From Romanomermis culicivorax (taxonomy: Eukaryota > Nematoda > Enoplea > Mermithida > Mermithidae), in the NCBI GenBank assembly GCA_963922205.1, contig CAWUHX010000081.1:124001-188000 (forward strand): DNA of 64,000 nt. Reading direction: 5' to 3'. Shown one piece after another: positions 1 through 11,497 of this stretch. The notes below the pieces were generated by a model. The model was not told where the DNA came from, ran no database searches, and worked only from the letters and a program-made list of their open reading frames with translations. The translations under genes and the position numbers were made by a program. Position 1 is the stretch's first letter. Each line of letters starts with the position of its first letter.

Positions 1-480
1 CACGGGTACCAAGGGTGCTATTCTGACACACTCAGTCAGTTAAAATGAATTACTCTGGATGTTTTGAGGGCGCACCCGAAAACATCTAAGGGATCATGGG
101 TACAAGGTGTCCCTGGGTGAATATGAGTGTAAAATAACTGAGGCGGCCGCAGTTATGTATCGAGGCGTACTCAATACCTTCGCTGAGGCGGACTCAATGG
201 TGCCTATTACATTACATGACTAACAGGGGTGGACCCCGGAGGCGGACTCTGGGTCAGTGGTGACTCTAGCGCGGGCATCGTTAAGCCAGTTAACCAAGGC
301 GTTCGAGTGAATAAAATATGACAGGGGGTCCTATACACTCTAGGCCCAACCGGAGGCTGTGCCGCGGTCCCTCGGGAACCACTATGGCGGGGACACTAAA
401 GAAGATCTATGTATGACAGCTCGATGAGATGAAAGAAGATGAGTGAATTTAGATAAGAAATTTACAAGAAGGTTGCTAAA
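1..480. other. Unassigned non-coding stretch
   Basis: No gene is recognisable. The motif GAGGCGGACTC occurs twice (near 185 and 240), which suggests remnants of a short repeat related to the array that follows. No reading frame here looks coding. Confidence 0.4.
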
Positions 481-827
481 CCCTTGCAGACGTCAGACAC
501 AGGCAGTACTGACTGCAAATGCCTGCCGTCGACATGAGTCAAACAACCAACCCAGCTGAGGCCGAGTGTAACTCGTTTAAACCTGCAGTTAAAGCTTGAA
601 AACAGCCACGTGCTGATCAACAGTGCCGCTACCCGGGCCGACAACCTGATCAGCACGCAGGCTAGAGAGCATCTCAGGTAGTGTATATATGCGGACTGAT
701 GTTTCCCAGGCATCAGCCCCCAGACATACACAAACCCTTTGACAAGAGAGGTAGGTGATAGGACCATGCGCCAGCGATCACCTACAACTCAAGTGGAATA
801 CTCATAGGACCGACAGTAACCTGGTGC

Positions 828-1522
828 TGACGTCAAAAGGTAGGGGTATGAACCAACCCATGACCTTGGTGCTGACTGCAGGTGTCTGGGATAAGAGTAT
901 TCAAGTATCATGTCGCAGTTGCAGACGCCAGGGGGTGAGTGCCTAAGGCCAACAAAACCCCTGCAGTAGCACATAATGTTACCGTTGCGGACGTCAGAAA
1001 TAGGATCCTGTGACCTCAATTCCTGCTGCGAGAACATGATACATTGTCATTGCTGACGTCAGCAATAGGGCCCTGAAGCCAACTATCGGTATACAGCAAC
1101 ACGTGATGGTGCCGTTGCTGACGTCAAAAGGTGGAACCGAGGGTCTGATACCTTAAGTCAATGACATGAGATGCAGTTGTTGCAGACGTCAGATGTGGCA
1201 CCCGTAAGACCTGCACATCTTCGAATAGTGACACGGTGCGTCACTATTGCTGACGTCACGGATGGGGTGCAGAGAACCAGCTGAACCTGTTGCAGCAACG
1301 TCAACTTCAGCTGTTGCAGACGTCAGAAGTCATTCCTGCAGGAGTGTTAACTTAAACAACAACACGTAATGTCTGTTGCTGACGTCAGGAGTAGAACCCG
1401 GAGGGCTACCCACCCCTTAAAGCAACAGCAAGTGAAGCGGCTGTTGCAGACGTCAGTGGTTGCATCCGTAAGGCTGAACCACACAACAACAACAACCCGT
1501 AACGTTGTCGTTGCTGACGTCA
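828..1522. repeat. ~65-bp tandem array with TGACGTCA / AGACGTCA cores
   Basis: A core of the form GCNGACGTCA recurs at 828, 873 (degenerate), 923 (degenerate), 989, 1054, 1119, 1184, 1251, 1318, 1380, 1448 and 1515. From 923 on the spacing is 62-68 bases. From 1119 the cores alternate strictly between TGACGTCA and AGACGTCA, so the real unit is a ~131-bp dimer. An outlying core is at 488. Sequence between cores has diverged strongly, so this is an old minisatellite in which the core has been kept. Confidence 0.8.
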
Positions 1523-1559
1523 AAGAGCATGACCCGTAAAGTCTATGTTCTAGATGCAA

Positions 1560-1656
1560 CAACCGGAAAGTAGAAGAAACAGACCTTACAGTAGGGAGAA
1601 ATAAAGAAGAGAGAAGCTTACGTAAGGGTGTCATACTGTAGCGGTGGCATCAGAAA

Positions 1657-1687
<31 letters not shown>

Positions 1688-2195
1688 GACACCTCTCAGA
1701 TAACCGAGAAAAGAAATGGGGAGAAAATAACCAAAAACGGGGAATACGAGATTTGGACATACGCGTGTTAAGTGTGTAACAGTAGGTGTAAAATTTTTGG
1801 GGCCGGAAAAGTGAGCAATACCGACAGTTTCCGCCGACATAAAAAAATACTGTACACAATTAACAAATCACAGCCACGTATGACGTCCAGAATCATATGT
1901 GGAGGGTGTACGGTATCATGGGGTCATGGACCACCGACAGTCAGGAGAGGCCGTCAACCCCTACAGCTGTGATACCAGTACCCGCGTATGGGTATACTGT
2001 AGTTACAGTATGGGAATGGGCACAGGCGTACTGTAATGGCATCACCCTGAGGGCTACAGTATACCACTCAGGATTAGATAAGGGGGGGGAAAGAAAGGGA
2101 AAAGAAACTGAATAAGGTAGTTTACAACGCAGATTAAGTATGCAGAATGTACAGAATGAGTCAAGGGAGAAATACAGAATACTCGATATATAACT
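1560..2195. other. Non-coding stretch with a 23-base T run
   Basis: A homopolymer of 23 T lies at 1665-1687. The rest contains no recognisable gene or repeat; the open frames here are short and unremarkable. Confidence 0.4.
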
Positions 2196-2640
2196 CAACT
2201 CTGGGACACATAACTCGACTCTGAGGATAAATAACTCGACTCAGGGGGAATTTATTACTCATAGGGGGTTATTTACACGCATGAGATAATTATTTACACA
2301 TGTAGATCACATTTATCACTTGTAAGGGCAAGTCCCGTCTTACAGTAATTAAACTCGATGTAAAGGGATAAATTCCGACCTACAGTAATAACTCGCGACT
2401 TGAGGGGAGGTAGCCGACCTACAGTAGCGGTAATCCGAAATAAGGGACATTCCCGACCCATTAGGCAGTAAACCCGAATTGGGGGTGGGGTCTCGGACTT
2501 ATTGGATGGCTAGTACCCGATTTTAAGGGGGCTTGTCCGACTTAAAATGGGAATTGACCCGACCTGGGGGTAGTTCCGACCCAAGGGTGAAGTTTTTGCA
2601 CTTAAGGGCGAGTGCCAGACTTAAGGACGATTTTCCAGCC
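2195..2640. repeat. Degenerate short tandem repeat (CCCGACTTA-type units)
   Basis: Short phrases such as AACTCGACT, CCGACCTACAGTA, CCCGACTTA and TAAGGG recur every 25-40 bases throughout. The unit is too diverged for an exact consensus by eye. 2640-3250 downstream shows no gene and only weak traces of the same phrases. Confidence 0.55.
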
Positions 2641-3254
2641 TCGCCATGTCACAGGTTGCGCCATCCATGTCACGTGTATGACATGTGGATTTGGGAGAGC
2701 TGGGGAGGTTTGGGTATCTCATCAGGTAATACCGTGTTTTAGACGTCACATTGATGGTGAACCATATCAGATTGATCCTATTACAGTGAGTAATAGGCTG
2801 TGACTCCTGATGGATACTGGCATTTTCCCCAGGCTTCCCTAAATGGCGTTGGGGCCTAACCTGGCAAATGGTGGCTATAGAGAGGTCTATAGTTGGTTCT
2901 CTCGTGTTGTCCTTGGGGTCTTGCTGTAGGGTAATGGACAACGCTGCCAGGCTAGGTGCGACAATCCCCGAGTCCTACTCAGTGAGAGTGGGGACAGGGT
3001 CACCCGTAAAATGACCTAGTTTGTGGGACCCGATTATGAACCAGACAGCCCCTTTTTAGCCCGAACCTGAGAGGTGGAGGCCCGACTTATCTGTGGAAAA
3101 CTTGGGAAACCGACTTAGGAAGGGTTTCCCAACAAATACCCCACAAATAACAATAATCCCCTGAGAAGATTCACCTAGTCCTGTTTCTCAAGCGATTCGA
3201 CGCAACGGGCGGCAAGTCCCTGGATGCTTTCGGTCTTCTGGCACTGGGAGCGGG

Positions 3255-3530
3255 GATGCGATCCACAAACGTCCTAGCGGCGAGCGGCGGCGAGCGGCGA
3301 TGAGCGGGAGGCGATACTCCAACGTTTTCTTCACGAACCGGGGGCGGTCAGACACCTGGCACTGATGGGCAGCGGGTACTGTAGACGGTAAGCGGCGGAC
3401 GCAGTGAACACGGGTAAATTTATGCAAATTTATTGGTAATAAGGCGGCGGACGCACAGGTGTATAATAAAATATGCAAATTTGACGAAGGGCGGCGGACG
3501 CGGAGTTACAACTGGACGAAAGCTTGGTGA
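3255..3530. repeat. GC-rich repeats with GGCGGACGC units
   Basis: GGCGGACGC-type units occur near 3391, 3445 and 3493 (period about 50), preceded by GGCGAGCGGCGG runs near 3285. The GC content contrasts with the AT-rich surroundings. No supported reading frame. Confidence 0.55.
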
Positions 3531-3558
3531 ACCCAAGAATGAGCGAAAAACTAAAGAA

Positions 3559-3580
3559 ACATGTCCTTTTAAGGACATGT
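3559..3580. repeat. 22-bp palindrome
   Basis: ACATGTCCTT at 3559-3568 is followed by TT and its exact complement AAGGACATGT at 3571-3580. It lies just before imperfect CTGCAG-containing palindromes (3586-3645) resembling those at 17.5 kb. 3650-4200 holds nothing else recognisable. Confidence 0.8.
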
Positions 3581-4199
3581 TTGGCTACAGCTGCAGCTTG
3601 GGCGGAGTTTCTCGGCGCTCAAGCTAACTTCTGCAGCTAGACGCGATGCAGAAGATGCCTATGAGCACATAGACATTTTTTCATTCACATGCGTTTAGCA
3701 CTGAGGCCGGCTGCAGTGCCTATGCTAAGCATATGAACGTCTTTAGCTAAAACTTCTTAGCTAGTCGTTTTTGCGTAACAAGAACGACGCTAATTTTGAT
3801 GATAAGAGGTGCATGGAGCGCACCAAAAATAGCCATGTGCTCGTGGAGCACGACTGGCGGAAGTTTTTAGCTAAAGGGCCTACTGTAGCCCGCGTTTGTA
3901 AAGAAATAAAAATACAACAAAACGAAACATAGAAATGCATGAAAAATATAAAAACGAACGTAAAATGCATGTGTAAAAATGAAATAAACAAAAGCATGAT
4001 CGAGTAATAAACGGAACATGAAACAAATAACAAAATGTCGGCATGATCGGAATCACGTGACGTTGGAAAATTTAGCGGCACGTGACACATTTTATTGATC
4101 TTGTACATTATAGTGATTATTTTTTGTTTGCGTTTACATTGCACATTTTTACATACATGTGTTTACATCATTTTGTTGTTGTTTTTGTATATTTGTCAT

Positions 4200-5100
4200 A
4201 TTTAATTCCCCCTTGATTAATTTTCTTTTTAATTTTAGATTTTAAAATTTTTAATTTTAAATTTCAATTTTTTTAACTTTGTCCATTTGAAATCTTGAAA
4301 TGTTTTAATTATAAATTTTAAATTTTTTTAATTATAAATTTTGAAATTTTTTATTTATAAATTTTAAAGTTTTGTTATCATAAAATTTAAAATTCTTCAA
4401 TTTTAAATTTTTAAATTTTTTATTTCATTTTTTTTAATTTTTAATTTTGAATTTTAATTTTTTTAAAATTTTTAAATTTTGAATTTTTAAATTTTGAATT
4501 TTTAAATTTTGAATTTTTAAATTTTGAATTTTTAAATTTTGAATTTTAAATTTTTACATTTTTCAATTTTGAATTTTAAACTTTTCTAAATTTTAATTTT
4601 AATTTTTTTCAATTACGAATTTTGAAATTTTCTAACTCATAATTTTTAAATTTTAAATTTTCAATTTTTCGAACAATTTTTAAATTTTAAATTTCTTTGA
4701 TTTTAAATTTTTCAACTTTTGAATTTTTTAAATTTCAAAATTTTTTAAATTTAAATTTTATAGTTTAAAATTCTTTAAATTTGTTCATTTTAAGTTTCAA
4801 AATTGTTCATTTTAAATTTTCAAAATTTTCAATTTCAAATTTTAAAATTTTTCAATTATCGATTGTAGAATTTTTTGATTATAAATTTTGAATTTAAAAT
4901 TTCTTAAATTTGTTTCTGAATTACAAAACTTTTCAATTATGATTTTAAAATTTTTTAATTTTTAATCTTAAAATTTTCGAATTTTAATCTTAAAATTTTC
5001 TAATTTTAATCTTAAAATTTTTTAATTTTAATCTTAAAATTTTATAATTTTAATCTTAAAATTTTATAATTTTAAATTTAACAATTTTTTTCAATTAATG
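4200..5100. repeat. AT-only low-complexity tract
   Basis: About 900 bases made almost entirely of A and T, mostly variants of AATTTTGAATTTTTAAATTT. Clear short-period sub-blocks are a TTTTGAATTTTTAAA run near 4470-4550 and a TTTTAATCTTAAAATT run near 4965-5065. No coding content. Confidence 0.9.
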
Positions 5101-5317
5101 AACAACTTAGATGCAACGCGTGCATCATTGCGTAGACACTCGCGAACGTTATGAAAATTTACTCACATGTTTGGCTTGTATAGTTATTTGCGACTTAAAC
5201 TTTCAGATCTGCACGTTTAAAAATTTGGCTCACAGCTCTCAATATTCGCACATTTACTGTACTACGGGAAAACTCTAGCCCATTCAGCCGTTTTACGTGT
5301 TTTTGACTAGGTGGCAG

Positions 5318-6149
5318 CAGCGTTTTTTTTTTGTGCACAGACATTTGTGCCAATTGGCACAAGAGGCCAAAAAAATTTGTGCCAATGGCACAAAAATTTT
5401 TTTTTACTAAAGACATACTGAAAACTGCGGAAAAGTTTTAGGCCAAAAGTTTGATACAAAGTTATTGTTTAACGCATTAATTTTTTGTAAAAATCGTGCC
5501 CAACCTATTTTTCAACTAACCATGACAGTGAGAAGAGATAAAACTGTGCAACAAAATAGTTCACGAAATCCAAAAAAGAAATGGAATGCTGAGACAATTT
5601 AAATAGCTCTAGAATTGTTCAGGAAGTTCAAATTGATTCAATTTTCGACTACGAACGAATGTATATTAAACAACCATGTAAAGACTAGAGAAAATAAAGT
5701 CGAAAATCGTGTTAATTTTCGACCGAAATATTGTACCATTGTCAACGATATCGATTTTTCTATTTGAATCAATCAAACACAAAAAGTAACTATTTCAGTT
5801 TTAAATCCGAATCTCTGACTTAATGAAGAGAGAATATTCAGGATTTCTTTTCACTCATCAGTCTCGACAGCCTATAAAGTTTGCTGCAACGATACTAATA
5901 CACTGTTCAAAGAGAAATCGTTCGCGTTCGGGTCAAATATACGAATGGGAAATATTATATTCATTGATTCGGCGCGAAGCGCCGAAAATTGTTTGCATTT
6001 TCAGCTCCTAAAACGTCTAAAAATGAAGGAAATTTAATGTTTGACCAGCCTAAAAATTTGTGCCAATTGGCACAAACGCTCAAAATTTTTTGTGCCATTC
6101 CAAATTTTTTTGTGCCAAAAACCATGTTTTGGCACAAAAAAAAACACTG
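5318..6149. mobile_element. Family B MITE, copy B1 (832 bp, 8-bp target duplication)
   Basis: The element starts CAGCGTTTTTTTTTTGTGC and ends GGCACAAAAAAAAACACTG, so the termini are imperfect inverted repeats. It is flanked by a perfect 8-bp duplication GGTGGCAG (5310-5317 and 6150-6157), the size expected of hAT-type transposition. TGTGCC/GGCACA motifs, including palindromic TTGTGCCAATTGGCACAA, are clustered at both ends. The hairpin TCGGCGCGAAGCGCCGA lies at 5969-5985. There is no transposase frame, so it is non-autonomous. Confidence 0.9.
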
Positions 6150-6356
6150 GGTGGCAGTGTTGCCAAGTTAGGGGTTTTTCCCCAAATGTAGGAGTTTTTT
6201 TGATGGCGTTGAGGTTTTTTAGGGGTTTTTTGTTTCAGAGGTTTTTTATTTTTATTTTTGAGGTTTTGGGGTTTTTTTCCACGAATGGGCCTGTTTGAAT
6301 TTTGTGTGCTTGATGGAGAATTACTGTATAGAAAAAAGAAAAAAGTGTGATGAAAT

Positions 6357-7197
6357 CAGCGTTTTTTTGTGCACGGACATTTGTGCCAATTGGCACAAAG
6401 GGCCAAAAAAATTTGTGCCAATGGCACAAAAAAAAATTTCACTCTAAAAGCGTACTGAAAACCTTGAGAAAGTTTTGTGCCAAAAGTTTGATAAAAACTA
6501 TAACTAAAGACACTTTCACCGCATTAATTTGCATAAAAATCGTGCCTGCTCTATTTTCTCTAACCACGTCAGTGAAATAAGAAAAACTGATCTAGAAAAC
6601 GGTTTCTGCGATCCGAAAAGAAATTGAATGCTGCGAAAATTCAGATATTTTTATATACTTTTTGTCATGAAGTTTTCCTTTAAGCTTTTCGGCTTCCTTC
6701 CTAACAACTATTAAAGATGAGATTAGGATGTCTTGTCTATAATTGCTTTCTCGTGAAAAAAGCTAGGTCCTAAGTCGCCTCGCATAAATTTTTGGTTGAA
6801 TAATTGTGCCAAAAATGTCGATTTTTTTGTGTGAATACAACACCAAATATATAAGTTTCGGTTCTCAATCCAGCTGAATGAACAGAGAAAGTTAATAATT
6901 TCTATCTTTTAGCCAGTCATTGACAATCTCAGAGTCTGTCGCGATAATAAAAATATACTATTCGAATAGGATCCGCTTTCGTTTTTGAGACAAAGGAAAG
7001 TAGTTAATATTAAACTCATTGAATCGGCGCGAAGCGCTGCGAAAATTTCGCGTTTTCAGCCCTTAGAATGACTAAAAATAAAGGAAATTTAGCCTTGGAC
7101 CAGTCAAAAAATTTGTGCCAATTGGCACAAACGCTCAAAATTTTTTGTGCCATCCCAAATTTTTTTGTGCCAAAAACCATGTTTTGGCACAAAAAAA
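6357..7197. mobile_element. Family B MITE, copy B2
   Basis: A close relative of the reverse complement of copy B4 (56663-57501) across nearly its full length. It begins CAGCGTTTTTTTGTGCACGG and carries TTGTGCCAATTGGCACAA near both ends, with the GGCGCGAAGCGC hairpin near 7025-7038. The right terminus has lost the expected CACTG, and no clean target duplication is visible. No coding capacity. Confidence 0.85.
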
Positions 7198-7369
7198 TGA
7201 ATATTGATTGAATAGTGTGGCCAGTTTCTGTAATTTGCAATTGAATTAGCATGTTTTTGTCTTAATTACCAAATTTTGGCTTTTGGAGCAGCGTGTTTTT
7301 TTCCAAAAAATTTCCTTAAAGTAATAATAAAAATGAATGAATTTAGGGTAAGGTTAAGTGGGGTGACTT

Positions 7370-8050
7370 TGATCAGCTGATCAGAGAATTGTTCACGATA
7401 GATTCCATAATTTTACAACTAACACAGCAGAGGGATATAGGCCTGTAATCTCCTTTCTTGATGATTGGTATTAGATTTGCTTGATTCCAGAAACTAAGAA
7501 TTGAAGAAGTTTAGAAGGAAACTTCAAAAATACTGGTTAATGGAATGGCTAGGTGGTGTGCCAGTTTTTTGTAGAAATGTGCACATAAACCGTCAGGTCC
7601 AAGAGCATAGGAGGAATTCTTTTTTTTAATTTCAGTAGTGACTAGTTCAACAGAGAATCGCACAGATGTAAGTTTTGACTTGGCTCTTAAGGGAAAATCA
7701 GGAATAGAACAATCATCAATCTTAAAGACTGATGAGAAATAATCGTTGAATAATCCACTGATTTCTTTTGGATCATGAACAACAGTATGGGCATCTTTTC
7801 GTATGGGGGGAACTTGACTACTGGTGCTCAATTTAGAGTTTACAAAATTATAGAAAGATTTAGGGTTATTTTTGCGAATTATTTTCTCTTCAATAGAAGC
7901 CTGATGAGCAGAGATTAATTTCTTCAGGTGTAAAGAATGAGACTTGTATTTCAGTTTATCTGCAATAGTTCTAGATGATTTGTACCTTCTCCATAGAGTC
8001 AACTTTTTAGAGAATGCCTTCTTAATATTTTTAGGATAGCATATTTTATT
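7370..8050 (-). pseudogene. Non-LTR retrotransposon reverse transcriptase fragment
   Basis: Read on the minus strand from about 8050, a frame encodes the part upstream of and including the first reverse transcriptase motifs, with ALGPDGLCAHFYKKL followed by IFEVSF. After a frameshift near 7511 the next conserved piece, IPIIKKGDYRPISLCC..SCKIMES, is readable down to about 7370. The endonuclease and the YADD catalytic block are absent. It matches the relics at 14.9-16.7 and 59.3-61.2 kb and is a truncated, dead copy of a jockey/CR1-like LINE. Confidence 0.8.
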
Positions 8051-8168
8051 TGATCAGGTTTTAAAATGTTTAGTAAAAAAACTATAAATTCGTTCAAATT
8101 TAACATTGAATTATACATTTAATTTGCATTTTCACTAAATATATTCACTATTATTCTATTGTAGCAGG

Positions 8169-9173
8169 CAGTGCTTTTCCCCCAAATCGTTCTTTTTTTG
8201 GAAAAAATTTTAGAAAAGGAAAAAAATTTTGAACTCTTTCCCCATTTGGGGAAGAATATTTTGGGGATATGATTCACAAAAGATACATTTTGGTGAATTT
8301 TAGAGGATCATAATCTCCAAATTTTCTGGCGCTTCGTGCCCGTTATAACTTCAATAATCATTATTATGTATATTACCTAGCTCAAGCGCAGCTTTTAGCA
8401 TGTCTACCTTCACTTATCACTTTATCTATATAATAGTTGTCATCATCTTAAACGTATTATCTTATGTTTGTTTCAATTGGTAATCTTCAATATTTTATCT
8501 TGATATTTAATAAAGATTCGCATTTTTTCCTTGGCACATTTTTTGAGAAAGGTCGATACATCGTCTCTAAATTTTTTGAAGCGAATATTCTTTTCTAAAC
8601 GTGAAATCGATTCAAAAGCTTCATGGAAGTAGTTTTCGGAAATTTCTACTCGTCTTACTCATTTCTTTTCGACCAAGTTCATGAGAGTTAATGAATAAAT
8701 TACTGGTTTTGAAATTTTTCAAATAATAAAATTGTAGAAAATACAACTTTTGAGCACAAAATTCGAATCTATTTCTTGAAATAAATGTTCGGAAAGTTGA
8801 TTTTCCAGCGTCACAGAATGCCAATCCCAAAAAATTTTTCCGGCGCCTAGCGTCGGAAAGATTAATATCTTTTTTCGGGCTCTCACTTGACATCCTAGAG
8901 GACTTAAGCATCGATTTCTCATGTAATTCAAAGTCAGTATGCTCCTGGATGGTTTGCTGGAAAATTTGTTCCACAATGCTTGTAGATTAGACCTCGATCA
9001 AACTCGAAAATTTCAATTTTTCCCTCAATTTTGATAAATTAACGGCTCTAAAAACACCAGAAGGTTTGAAAAAGTTCAAAAACACATACATAAATAAGGA
9101 ATCTGTAAGCATTTTTAAGCGAAAAATTTGGGGAAATATGGAAAAAATTTTGCTGGGTGCAGAAAAAACACTG
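8169..9173. mobile_element. Family A MITE, copy A1 (~1.0 kb, TTCCCC-type ends)
   Basis: Starts CAGTGCTTTTCCCC and ends GAAAAAACACTG. Its body is shared with A2 (11498-12602) and with the reverse complement of A3 (53604-54706), for example the block near 8520-9000 around TTCCACAATGCTTGTAGATT. Subterminal motifs here are TTCCCC/GGGGAA (palindrome near 8240). Short open frames on the minus strand are not convincingly coding. Clean target duplication not seen. Confidence 0.75.
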
Positions 9174-9179
9174 AGTATG

Positions 9180-9690
9180 GATTAGAATTAGGATTAGGAG
9201 GCTTAGAAATTAGAGATTTTGTGTTGTATTTGTGCAAGCACTGCAAGCTGAGGCTTAAGCATCGTTTAAGAAGCTTCTAACTGAATTTCTGAATCTTTTC
9301 AAAATTAAAACATGCAGGTTCAATTTAGTTTGATCTTTGAAGTTTGAAACCCACAATTTTCTGACAGTATTGTTGGACAGTATTCTACGTGTGCGATATG
9401 GCTTGGTTTTAAGGAATGAAAGTTGTAATTCTTTTACTGTAACAAAACCTATGTTGAAAAAATTTACGTGTATGATCATTCAAACAGTTTGGTGCAGCGA
9501 TTGGCTGAATGTGATGATGAAGACGAAATTCTGCAGCTAGCAGCTGAATAAAGTTGTTGATTCTTAAAAAACTTATGCCTGATTTATTTTTTCATCTATG
9601 AATTGAATTTATTCTATGTTTTCAAGAATTGGGGTTTTTCTAGGGATTTTCAAAAATTTTTGAGGTTTTCTAGGGGTTTTGTGGATTGAT
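9180..9690. other. Unassigned spacer
   Basis: Contains a short GGATTAGGA run near 9190-9200 and open frames of 67-74 residues with no recognisable similarity. I see no supported feature. Confidence 0.4.
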
Positions 9691-9700
9691 TGAGGTTTTT

Positions 9701-9862
9701 GCTAGGTGGACTCGAGTCCATCTAAGGGGTTTTTCAACAAGATGGACTCGGGTCCATCTAGCCATTTTGTGGGTTTCGGCTAGATGGGCTCGAGTCTATT
9801 TAGCCATTTTGTGGGTTTTGGCTAGATGGACTCAAGTCCATCGGACTCAAGTCCATCTAGCC
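9701..9862. repeat. Array of GATGGACTCGAGTCCATC palindromes
   Basis: Four palindromic units, each a variant of GATGGACTCGAGTCCATC with CTAG-type flanks, lie at 9701-9725, 9740-9762, 9779-9804 and 9820-9862; the last is a partly doubled unit. Spacers are short, and two are near-identical (CCATTTTGTGGGTTT). The surrounding DNA repeats GAGGTTTT/GGGGTTTT phrases also seen near 6170-6270. Confidence 0.85.
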
Positions 9863-10339
9863 ACTGCCGAAAATTTTAAAGGAAAAATTAATGAAAAATA
9901 CATATTAGGCGAAAACCTGTCTGGGGGAAAATGGGAAAATAAATTTTTTACTTCTTCCGCCATTTGAGGAAGAGGCACAGGGCAAAAAACAGCGACTTAT
10001 ATCCGACAGAAACTTAATTTACTAATGATGCCTAATTTGAAATTCCGCGCGAAGCGCTGGAAAATTTTCAGTATTTCCCTTTTAAAACGCATATAATGCA
10101 TTTTCGACATCTCAAAAATTTTGACTAATCAACAAGGGGGCGGTAATTTTGGTCAATCAAAAGAGGGCTAACGCTTCGTCCCTATGCATGGTAAAAAATG
10201 AACTCAATTTCGATTACAGTGCACAAGAATACATTATAGAAAGAAAGAAAGAAATTTATTAAATGCGAATAAATACACGAGTAAATGCGACTAATACAGA
10301 AAAGCTCATGGACGTGACCAAAGCACGTATATATAAATA

Positions 10340-11285
10340 CATGGCCGTGCGCAAGGCCGCCCCCCCCCCCCCCCCATTGAGGCAGTAACTCTAAACCGAA
10401 AAGATGCGTTTTGGTGGACTTTAAAAGGTCAAAATCTCAAAATTTTCCGGCGCTTCGCGCCGGTCATGTATAATTATAACTATATTCTATCAGGCGCGGC
10501 CGTTAGCATATCTACTTCGACTTACTAATTAATGCTCAACAGTTTCTATCAGACAAGTTAGATCGTTTCATTTTCTAATCGTTTACAGTCAATTATGTCG
10601 CCGAAAATAGAGATTTTTCATCATGTCTCTCAATTTTTTCCCTCGATGATTGGAATTTTTTAAACGTTTGCAATCTGAATTTTTGCGTTTATTGAAGGTG
10701 GAAATTGAAGACATTACTCTAGAACGCGATTTCAAAACATTTGTTCACGAATTATCTGTTGGAGAGATTTATTTTTCAGCGTTTTAGGATACAAAAACCC
10801 AATAATTTTTCCGGCGCTTCGCGCCGGAATGGAAGGCAAATTACGCTTCATCAGTCTGATTTTAATTTATTTCCCAACGTTATGAAGGTTCATTTTCCAG
10901 CGTTTTAGAAAGTGAAAATCAAAAAATTTTTCCGGCGCTCCGCGCCGGACCATTCTATAGAACACCAATATATTCTTCATGAGCTCATTTTGACTAACAT
11001 AACCAGAATTTTCTCAATTTTTTTCCTCATTTTTGCAGGTTTCTGACTACAACAAAATGCTTGGGTATGCTCCTAAAATGCATAAAAAAGCAACCGTAGC
11101 CACATTATAAGCGTTTTTAAAAATGTGGAAAAAAATTTTGGTTCCGGTTCTCATGTGGAAAAAATCTTCGAGGAAAAAAAACCATGATGCACATAGTATA
11201 TCCGCGTAAGATCAACATTTCTGGGACTATTCAGTGAAAAAATCTAGTCCGCCCCCCCCATGAAAAAATCCTGCGCACGGCCCTG
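10340..11285. mobile_element. hAT-type MITE, copy C1 (946 bp, perfect 8-bp duplication)
   Basis: Left end CATGGCCGTGCGCAAGG and right end (complement) CAGGGCCGTGCGCAGGA form hAT-style terminal inverted repeats. The flanking duplication TATAAATA is perfect (10332-10339, 11286-11293). The interior carries CCGGCGCTTCGCGCCGG at 10447-10463 and 10811-10827 and a one-base variant at 10932-10948, and is shared with C2 (28448) and C3 (55965), although those copies have different termini. No transposase. Confidence 0.93.
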
Positions 11286-11338
11286 TATAAATAAATGTTC
11301 TTTAGAATGCAACTCCCTGGATCAATATACAAAATCTA

Positions 11339-11489
11339 CAACCATGTATCTGCAGTAACTCTATGAGTTCCATCCCATTGACGATATATCGAGATATTCT
11401 GATCGAGTGATACGCAGGTTCTTGGTGAACTCGATTTAATTTCTTCTCGATCAAAGTTACTATATAGGACTTCGATCCGCCTCCGAAAC
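11339..11489 (-). other. Possible 3' terminal coding fragment
   Basis: A minus-strand open frame outside any repeat encodes about 50 residues ending YRQWDGTHRVTADTWL before a stop. If C1 (inserted downstream) is ignored, a candidate polyadenylation signal AATAAA follows near 10255-10260. The upstream side is cut by element A2. I do not recognise the protein; it may be the end of a gene or retroelement destroyed by insertions, or chance. Confidence 0.2.
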
Positions 11490-11497
11490 GCTGTGTT

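Noticed and set aside
462-2198. Short frames across the TGACGTCA array
   Set aside because: They translate repeat units in several frames at once, with no conserved protein pattern.
8621-8976. 117-codon frame in A1 and the related 89-codon frame in A3 (53993-54262) as a transposon protein
   Set aside because: The two are related because the DNA is repeated, but A2 and A4 break the frame and no known domain is seen.
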